In this document: one piece after another, positions 5,996 to 10,954 of the stretch
How positions within the stretch are numbered: position 1 is the stretch's first letter
Layout: each line of letters opens with the position of its first letter
Origin: Sutterella sp. UBA4713
GTDB taxonomy: Bacteria > Pseudomonadota > Gammaproteobacteria > Burkholderiales > Burkholderiaceae_F
NCBI GenBank assembly: GCA_002404465.1
Contig: DHJT01000076.1
Span: forward strand, 28,935-39,888
Direction of reading: 5' to 3'
Length of the DNA stretch: 10,954 nucleotides
Notes under the pieces: generated by a model
Told to the model about the DNA's origin: nothing
The model's database searches: none
The model's input: only the letters and a program-made list of their open reading frames with translations
Made by a program: the position numbers and the translations under genes

Positions 5996-7186
5996 ATGGG
6001 GAAAAAAATTTCATATTTTGATTTCGAGGAAGATTTAGAGGTCATTCACAATAAGATCGAAGAGACCGAGCTCGATACCTCGATGAGCGAAGCCGATCGC
6101 CAAACACGTCTTGCCCAATTAAAACGGAGCTACGCCAAACGCCTCTCGGAGATTTATTCGAACCTAACGGACTGGCAGATTACGCAACTGGCGCGTCACC
6201 CGGCGCGTCCCTATACGCTCGATTACATTCAAGCGATTTTCAGTGACTTTACGGAACTGCACGGCGACAGGATGTTTGCCGACGATGCGTCAATCGTCGC
6301 CGGTCTTGCTCACCTGGGAAAGCACGCCGTTGCCGTCATCGGTCACCAAAAAGGGCGTGATACGAAAGAAAGGACCAAGCGCAACTTCGGAATGACCAAA
6401 CCCGAAGGCTTTCGAAAAGCCCTTCGTGTGATGAAGCTTGCGGAAAAATTCGGTCTTCCCGTCATTACCTTTGTCGACACACCGGGAGCCTATCCCGGAA
6501 TCGACGCCGAAGAACGCAATCAAGCCGAAGCCATCGGGCGGTCGATTTTCGAACTGACGCACCTAAAAGTACCCGTCATCAGCGTCATTATCGGAGAAGG
6601 AGGATCGGGCGGCGCATTGGCGCTTGCCGTTGCCGATACGGTGATGATTTTGCAATACGCCGTTTATTCGGTCATCAGCCCCGAAGGCTGTGCCTCGATT
6701 TTGTGGAAGGATGCAACGAAGGCCCCGGAAGCCGCCGAATCCCTTTCGCTGACGGCGACAAAGCTTTTTAATCTCGGGCTTGTTGACAAAATTATTTCCG
6801 AGCCGCTCGGAGGGGCACACCGTGACCCGAGCCTCATGGCCATGACACTCAGAAAAGCTCTTGTCGATCAACTCACGGCACTGCTGGCATTTTCTACCGA
6901 AGACCTTTTAGCACGGCGCACGACACGTCTGGCGCTTTACGGCAAATATATTGAGAAAAAAAGCGTCATTCCGACGACGATTTCCTCTTGCGAGGTGCCC
7001 GCAGATACCGCCACACCCCCCGCAATCGACAATGAAGACACGAAACCGTCTCAGGCAAAAAAGAAAACAACCAAGCCGCGCAAAGTAAAAGAAGCAACTG
7101 CGAAAACAAAGACAAAAAAGGCCATTGAGAAGCCGTCGGAAAAACCTGAAAGCAAAAAGCGCTCAAGCACGCGAAAGGCCAAGTAG
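5996..7186 (+). CDS. accA: Acetyl-CoA carboxylase carboxyltransferase subunit alpha, with lysine-rich C-terminal tail
   Basis: AccA pairs with AccD to move the carboxyl group from carboxybiotin to acetyl-CoA, making malonyl-CoA for fatty-acid synthesis. The core covers residues 1 to about 318 and includes YFDFEEDLEVIHNKIEE, ARHPARPYTLDYI, RNFGMTKPEGFRKALR, DTPGAYPG, GEGGSGGALA (from residue 200), YSVISPEGCASILWKDA and PLGGAHRDP. The usual family length is about 320; this protein has 396 because of a roughly 78-residue tail. The last 47 residues hold 17 Lys and 3 Arg, with many Thr, Pro, Ser and Ala, so the tail is basic, of low complexity and probably disordered. The ATG at 5996 matches the family N-terminus. 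An upstream ATG at 5900 has a better Shine-Dalgarno but adds 32 residues unlike AccA. The gene starts 23 nt after the glycosylase stop and tilS follows 20 nt downstream. The tail's function is unknown. Confidence 0.96.
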   Translation: MGKKISYFDFEEDLEVIHNKIEETELDTSMSEADRQTRLAQLKRSYAKRLSEIYSNLTDWQITQLARHPARPYTLDYIQAIFSDFTELHGDRMFADDASIVAGLAHLGKHAVAVIGHQKGRDTKERTKRNFGMTKPEGFRKALRVMKLAEKFGLPVITFVDTPGAYPGIDAEERNQAEAIGRSIFELTHLKVPVISVIIGEGGSGGALALAVADTVMILQYAVYSVISPEGCASILWKDATKAPEAAESLSLTATKLFNLGLVDKIISEPLGGAHRDPSLMAMTLRKALVDQLTALLAFSTEDLLARRTTRLALYGKYIEKKSVIPTTISSCEVPADTATPPAIDNEDTKPSQAKKKTTKPRKVKEATAKTKTKKAIEKPSEKPESKKRSSTRKAK

Positions 7187-7206
7187 CCTTCTTAAAAAAA
7201 TACACA

Positions 7207-8694
7207 ATGAATAAGATTGCGATCAATCCGCTCCCTGTACAGTCAAGTACACGGGCTCTTACCGAAGCGTTTATGGACTCGGTTCGACGTTTGGCTCTTT
7301 TGCGAGCGCAAACGCCTGAATCGGATTTTTCGCTTTCCTCCGTCAACCCCGTACGCATTGTGATTGCTTACTCAGGCGGTCGCGATTCGACGGCACTTTT
7401 ATCGGTTGCGGCCGAATGTTTCGGGCGAGAACATCAAAGTGAAATCTCAGCGATAACGGCCGTGTACATTAACCACGGTCTTTCGGAAAACGCGCAAAAA
7501 TGGGGAAAAATCTGTCGAAACCGGTGTAAAAAACTCGGCATCGACTTTCAGGAGATTTCCGTTTATGTCTCCAAGGCCTCACCCCAAGGTATTGAAGCGG
7601 CCGCACGTGAGGCACGCTATCGGGCACTGTATAAAGTAGCCCGAGAACTCGGTGCCGATGCCGTCTTTACGGCACATCACCTGGAAGATCAGCTTGAGAC
7701 CTTTCTGATTAGCTGGATGAGGGGATCGGGTTTGGAAGGCCTTGCCTCGCTCGCTCCCATGCGCGATCTGACTGTCGGAAAGGGCGAACCCGTTAAGCTC
7801 GTCCGCCCGTTTTTACACATTCGGCGACAGGTGATTAATGCCTTGGTCAAGGAAAGACAATTACACTACGTAGAAGACGAGAGCAACGCCGATACACACT
7901 ACTTACGTAATCTCTTACGCAACGAAGTCTTCCCGATCCTGGCAAAAGCGCGAAGCGGCTGGCAGGAGGCCGCCGATCGTTCGATTCAAAATATCGCCGA
8001 AGCATCCGACATAATTAAGGATTTATCCGTTAAAGATCAACGACTTTGTCTTAATGAGAGCGATAACTCACTTTCAATTAAGGCACTTCGCACACTTTCA
8101 CAGGAACGGCAGGCCCTTGTCATTCGTTCCTGGCTCAGAGTCAACGGGATACGCTATCCGAACAAGGCAAAACTGACGGAAACGTTGCGTCAGATTCATG
8201 AATCGAATACGGACACGAAGCTGGCGATTCGTTTTGAAAATAAAGAAATGCGTCGATGGGGCATGAAACTCATTTTGACGAATTCGGCAATCAAACGTCC
8301 GATTGCCGCGCTCGATCGCGATTTCGTTTGGAACGGCGAGAGTGCAATCAGTTTCCCGGCCTGGAGCGGATCAATCCGCTTTGTCCCGTGCAAAGAAGGC
8401 GAAGAGGGGTTCGATGCCGAGCTTCTAAAAAAAGGCAAGCTTCAACTTCGCGCTCGCCGCGGCGGAGAAAAGCTCAAACTGTATGCTCTGCGTCCGAGTC
8501 GTAATCTGAAGCACCTGTATCAGGCAGCAAAAATTCCTCCGTTCGAACGCGTCAAACTCCCGCTTCTGTGGCTTAATAACACGCTGATTTTTGCAGCCGG
8601 ACTCGGTAGCGACATAAGACATTTTGCTGAGACCGATTTGGTACACAATCGTGTCCGACTCGTTTGGGTCCCGGACAAAAACTTGCTCGACTAA
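7207..8694 (+). CDS. tilS: tRNA(Ile)-lysidine synthase
   Basis: TilS uses ATP to join lysine to C34 of the CAU-anticodon tRNA-Ile, changing it to read AUA; it is essential in most bacteria. The 495-residue protein has an N-type ATP-pyrophosphatase P-loop, SGGRDS at residues 56-61 (AYSGGRDST), then VYINHGLSENAQKW, EAAAREARYRALY, TAHHLEDQLETFLISWMRGSGLEGL and EDESNADTHYLRNLLRNEVFP. A C-terminal TilS domain follows (LQLRARRGGEKLK, RNLKHLYQAAKIPPFER, LIFAAGLGSD). The length suits the long proteobacterial type, with about 50 residues before the P-loop. The start at 7207 lies 20 nt after accA in a T/A-rich spacer without a Shine-Dalgarno. The next in-frame Met (residue 23) has none either, so the exact start is less certain. 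It closes the compact part of the cysS operon. Confidence 0.95.
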   Translation: MNKIAINPLPVQSSTRALTEAFMDSVRRLALLRAQTPESDFSLSSVNPVRIVIAYSGGRDSTALLSVAAECFGREHQSEISAITAVYINHGLSENAQKWGKICRNRCKKLGIDFQEISVYVSKASPQGIEAAAREARYRALYKVARELGADAVFTAHHLEDQLETFLISWMRGSGLEGLASLAPMRDLTVGKGEPVKLVRPFLHIRRQVINALVKERQLHYVEDESNADTHYLRNLLRNEVFPILAKARSGWQEAADRSIQNIAEASDIIKDLSVKDQRLCLNESDNSLSIKALRTLSQERQALVIRSWLRVNGIRYPNKAKLTETLRQIHESNTDTKLAIRFENKEMRRWGMKLILTNSAIKRPIAALDRDFVWNGESAISFPAWSGSIRFVPCKEGEEGFDAELLKKGKLQLRARRGGEKLKLYALRPSRNLKHLYQAAKIPPFERVKLPLLWLNNTLIFAAGLGSDIRHFAETDLVHNRVRLVWVPDKNLLD

Positions 8695-8737
8695 CGCGTT
8701 TTCTGAAAAAATTCGACTCGTGGCCCTGATTCGTGAA

Positions 8738-8789
8738 AGGTTTCCGGGTTCGTCCTTAATTCTTTTTTTTTGATGAAAGGAGGAAACCT
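8738..8789 (+). promoter_or_regulatory. Symporter leader with a potentially hidden Shine-Dalgarno
   Basis: The ribosome binding site AAAGGAGG (8776-8783) lies six bases before the ATG at 8790 and is among the strongest in the window. Upstream bases can pair with it: AGGTTTCC (8738-8745) is perfectly complementary to GGAAACCT (8782-8789), and TCCTT (8753-8757) to AAGGA (8777-8781). Together these give 13 pairs covering all but the first base of the Shine-Dalgarno, with a 7-nt bulge (8746-8752) and a loop containing nine consecutive T (8763-8771). An RNA switch or thermosensor-like control is inference; only the complementarity is seen. No known riboswitch core was recognised. Confidence 0.4.
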
Positions 8790-10172
8790 ATGCACGACGC
8801 AACTGCATTTGTTTCTTACTTAAATAGTTTTCTTTGGGGGCCGTTCTGCCTGATTCCCTTGCTTGTCGGCACCGGCATTTATTTTTCCTTTAAATTGCGC
8901 TTCGTGCAAGTTCGCCGTTTCGGGCGTGCTGCAAGCTACGTCTTGCGTCACGTCAAGTTCTTCGGCAACAAAGCCGACAGCACGGGCATGAGTTCGTTCG
9001 AGTCTCTGGCAACGGCCATTGCCGCACAGGTCGGAACCGGAAACCTTGCCGGTGTGGCGACGGCTCTGGCCATGGGCGGACCGGGAGCCATCTTCTGGAT
9101 GTGGATCGCGGCGTTTTTCGGAATGGCCACGATTTTCGTCGAAGCCGTTCTTGCCCAGCACTTTAAGACCAAAGATGCCAACGGGCACGTTACGGGGGGA
9201 CCTGCGTATTACATTACCAACGGATTGCATTGCAAACCCCTGGCGATGTTCTTTTCCGTTGCCATCATTATCGCCTTAGGCTTTATCGGCAACATGGTCC
9301 AGTCCAATTCCATCGCCTTAGCCTTTGATTTTGCCTTCGGCATCAAGCCTTGGATCGTCGGTATCTTCGTTGCCCTGATTGCTGCCTTTATTTTCATCGG
9401 CGGCATTCGTCGAATTGCCTCAACGACGGAAAAAATCGTTCCGATTATGGCCATTTTCTACCTCGTGGGCGGTCTGATTGTTTTAGTTGAGTACTACGAC
9501 CACATCATTCCGGCCCTTGAGATGATTTTCGTCGGCGCATTTGATCCGACGGCAGCCACGGGCGGCGTCATCGGTGCAAGTGTTAAGGAAGCGATTCGGT
9601 ACGGCGTGGCACGCGGCCTGTTTAGTAACGAAGCGGGCATGGGATCGACTCCGCATGCGCACGCCGTTGCCAAGGTCGACCATCCGGCCAAACAGGGTCT
9701 TGTGGCCATCATGGGCGTCTTTTTCGATACGTTTATCGTCCTGAATATGACGGCTCTTGTCATCTTAAGTACCGGCGTTTTGGACGGAAAAACAACAGGT
9801 ATTGCGTTAACGCAACACGCGTTCCAACTCGGCTTGGGCACCTTCGGCTACGGCTTCGTCGCCATTTGCCTATTTTTCTTTGCCTTCTCGACAATTATCG
9901 GTTGGTACTTTTTTGCCGAACAAAACGTAAAGTTTCTCTTCGGACCGCGCTACGTGCGTCCGTACCAGTACATCGTCGTGCTCTTTGTCTTCTTGGGTTC
10001 GCTTCTGCAAGTCAATCTCGTGTGGGAACTGGCGGACCTATTTAACGGGCTGATGGTCATCCCGAACTTAATTGCCTTAATCGGACTCGGAAAGATCGCT
10101 TCCCAAACGTTGGAAGACTATGAGTATCGGTATATCCCGGAAAAACTCAAAGCTGAAAAAGCTTCGACCTAG
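8790..10172 (+). CDS. Sodium:alanine/glycine symporter (AGCS family, TC 2.A.25)
   Basis: A 460-residue inner-membrane carrier of the alanine or glycine:cation symporter family, which imports small neutral amino acids using sodium or protons. Family hallmarks are LWGPFCLIPLLVGTGIYFSFKLRFVQ, QVGTGNLAGVATALAMGGPGAIFWMW, GGPAYYITNGL, and RGLFSNEAGMGSTPHAHA near residue 280. About ten to eleven hydrophobic segments span the protein. A polar tail (DYEYRYIPEKLKAEKAST) ends it. Length is normal. The start is firm because of an ideal AAAGGAGG six bases upstream. It follows tilS by 95 nt in the same direction and ends in a strong intrinsic terminator, so it may have its own promoter, although none is clear. 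Substrate (alanine, glycine or other) cannot be told from the sequence. Amino-acid import would suit an asaccharolytic gut bacterium (inference). Confidence 0.95.
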   Translation: MHDATAFVSYLNSFLWGPFCLIPLLVGTGIYFSFKLRFVQVRRFGRAASYVLRHVKFFGNKADSTGMSSFESLATAIAAQVGTGNLAGVATALAMGGPGAIFWMWIAAFFGMATIFVEAVLAQHFKTKDANGHVTGGPAYYITNGLHCKPLAMFFSVAIIIALGFIGNMVQSNSIALAFDFAFGIKPWIVGIFVALIAAFIFIGGIRRIASTTEKIVPIMAIFYLVGGLIVLVEYYDHIIPALEMIFVGAFDPTAATGGVIGASVKEAIRYGVARGLFSNEAGMGSTPHAHAVAKVDHPAKQGLVAIMGVFFDTFIVLNMTALVILSTGVLDGKTTGIALTQHAFQLGLGTFGYGFVAICLFFFAFSTIIGWYFFAEQNVKFLFGPRYVRPYQYIVVLFVFLGSLLQVNLVWELADLFNGLMVIPNLIALIGLGKIASQTLEDYEYRYIPEKLKAEKAST

Positions 10173-10189
10173 ACGCTTTTTTCCGGCAG

Positions 10190-10215
10190 AAAGGCAACCT
10201 TCGGGTTGCTTTTTT
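10190..10215 (+). terminator. Rho-independent terminator after the symporter gene
   Basis: The arms AAAGGCAACC (10190-10199) and GGTTGCTTTT (10204-10213) form a ten-pair stem, including one G-U pair, around a TTCG loop closed by C-G, the extra-stable cUUCGg tetraloop. A run of six T (10210-10215) follows the GC part of the stem. It sits 18 nt after the symporter stop and before rnhB, so it separates the two transcription units. Confidence 0.92.
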
Positions 10216-10264
10216 GTTTCCGACTCATTCAAAATACACTTCATTTCGTCTTGAAAAACGTTTT

Positions 10265-10930
10265 ATGAAAGATCGAGCCACCTTCGATTTATTTGACGCC
10301 GATTCTCCCGAAGAAATGCGACTTCCCGCAGGGATTGATGAAGCAGGGCGGGGCCCCCTTGCCGGCCCCGTCTATGCGGCAGCCGTGATTCTTGACCCCT
10401 TAAATCCGATTGAGGGACTTAAAGACAGTAAGAAACTAACGGCTGCCGAACGAAGTGCTTTAGCTCCGATCATCCAGGAGAAAGCGCTGGCTTGGTCCGT
10501 CGGATTCGCTACCGTAGAAGAAATCGATTCGATGAATATCTTGCAAGCCACGTTTCTTGCAATGCGGCGAGCCGTCGACGGACTTTCAATTCGGCCCTCC
10601 ATACTTCTGATTGACGGTAACCGCATGCCGCACATGCCGTATCGGATTCGAACGATTGTGAAAGGGGACGATAAGGTTCCGGAAATTTCCGCCGCATCGA
10701 TTCTTGCCAAAACAGCCCATGACGCGCTTTTTAAGCGCTATGCCAAAGAGTATCCCGGATACGGATTTGAAAACAACATGGGATACGGAACGGCCGAACA
10801 CATGGCAGCGATTGAACGCCTCGGTGTTCTTCCGATTCATCGCAAGACGTTCGAGCCGATTGCGTCACTTCGAACCAAAGCCAAACACGGTCATCTATCA
10901 AGGCAAAGGGCTCTTCATACGTGGGCGTGA
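10265..10930 (+). CDS. rnhB: Ribonuclease HII
   Basis: RNase HII cuts RNA in RNA-DNA hybrids and starts removal of single ribonucleotides from DNA. The protein has 221 residues. The four acidic catalytic residues are present: Asp25 and Glu26 (GIDEAGRGPLAG), Asp117 (LIDGNRMP) and Asp135 (VKGDDKVPEISAASILAK). Other family blocks are LKDSKKL, YPGYGFENNMGYGTAEH and HRKTFEPI. The basic C-terminal tail beyond HRKTFEPI is short. I chose the ATG at 10265, which gives a 24-residue lead before the first catalytic Asp; the ATG at 10316 (residue 18) is a real alternative giving a lead closer to that of short homologues. No Shine-Dalgarno precedes either. The reading frame also extends back to a TTG at 10214, but that lies inside the terminator T-run. 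It sits downstream of the terminator, so it needs its own promoter; a weak TACACT (10235-10240) is the only -10-like candidate. Confidence 0.95.
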   Translation: MKDRATFDLFDADSPEEMRLPAGIDEAGRGPLAGPVYAAAVILDPLNPIEGLKDSKKLTAAERSALAPIIQEKALAWSVGFATVEEIDSMNILQATFLAMRRAVDGLSIRPSILLIDGNRMPHMPYRIRTIVKGDDKVPEISAASILAKTAHDALFKRYAKEYPGYGFENNMGYGTAEHMAAIERLGVLPIHRKTFEPIASLRTKAKHGHLSRQRALHTWA

Positions 10931-10954
10931 TTGCAACAGTTTTTCCGAACGACC

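Noticed and set aside
8763..8771. Nine-T run after tilS as an intrinsic terminator
   Set aside because: No stable GC-rich stem precedes it; the best nearby pairing is four bases (AAGG/CCTT) with a long loop. The T-run more likely forms the loop of the Shine-Dalgarno-masking helix.
8695..8789. Glycine riboswitch in front of the AGCS symporter
   Set aside because: The gap is only 95 nt and I recognise none of the conserved aptamer core; only simple complementarity to the Shine-Dalgarno is visible.
9494..9841. 115-residue open frame on the minus strand inside the symporter gene
   Set aside because: It is antisense to strongly conserved AGCS coding sequence and has no recognisable features. Similar antisense frames inside cysS (4270-4626) and the symporter 5' end (8820-9230) were rejected for the same reason.
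10220..10264. Promoter for rnhB with TACACT at 10235-10240
   Set aside because: The -10 match is only four of six and no acceptable -35 lies at 16-18 bp; a promoter must exist here, but the sequence does not identify it.
10255..10264. Ten-base palindrome AAAACGTTTT directly before the rnhB ATG
   Set aside because: Short and A/T-rich; such palindromes occur by chance and nothing else supports a regulatory role.
10921..10954. Possible next gene starting at GTG 10921 or 10927, overlapping the rnhB stop
   Set aside because: Only about ten codons are visible, without a Shine-Dalgarno or a recognisable N-terminus, so no call can be supported.
1..10954. Insertion sequences, phage genes, CRISPR arrays, tRNA or rRNA genes
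   Set aside because: None seen on either strand: no transposase or integrase motifs, no regularly spaced repeats, no cloverleaf or rRNA segments. The window is filled by core genes.

Overview
The window is ordinary chromosomal DNA carrying core housekeeping genes, not a mobile or accessory island. The likely host is a betaproteobacterium of the order Burkholderiales, possibly a gut-type Sutterellaceae (Sutterella/Parasutterella-like) lineage. This rests on three things: the gene order TPR-ppiA-ppiB-lpxH facing cysS-alkA-accA-tilS, which I recall as a betaproteobacterial arrangement; the Gram-negative gene lpxH and the periplasmic signal peptides; and a GC content that looks near 50 %, lower than in most Burkholderiales (judged by eye). 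The family assignment is inference.

Left block (1-3827, minus strand). A tightly packed operon is transcribed leftward: a secreted TPR protein, periplasmic cyclophilin PpiA, cytoplasmic cyclophilin PpiB, the lipid A enzyme LpxH, a TatD-family metal-dependent hydrolase, and a secreted ankyrin-repeat protein that runs off the left edge. Junctions run from a 4-nt ATGA overlap to 18 nt, so co-transcription and translational coupling are likely. The themes are envelope biogenesis and protein folding.

Divergent control region (3828-3951). These 124 bp separate the two operons. They hold a near-symmetric -10-like element readable on both strands, a perfect 16-bp palindrome, and a second inverted repeat that shares bases with the palindrome.

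Right block (3952-8694, plus strand). cysS, an AlkA-type glycosylase gene (overlapping cysS by 16 nt, GTG start), accA and tilS form a second operon: cysteine charging, DNA alkylation repair, fatty-acid synthesis and tRNA-Ile lysidinylation. AccA carries an unusual lysine-rich C-terminal tail of about 78 residues.

Right end (8695-10954). An AGCS sodium:amino-acid symporter gene follows a 95-bp leader in which the very strong Shine-Dalgarno could be hidden by base pairing. It ends in a textbook C(UUCG)G terminator. rnhB (ribonuclease HII) comes next and is complete. No RNA genes, insertion sequences, CRISPR arrays or phage genes were seen. I found no convincing undescribed multi-gene system. 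The most unusual points are the AccA tail, the cysS/TPR intergenic palindromes and the symporter leader.
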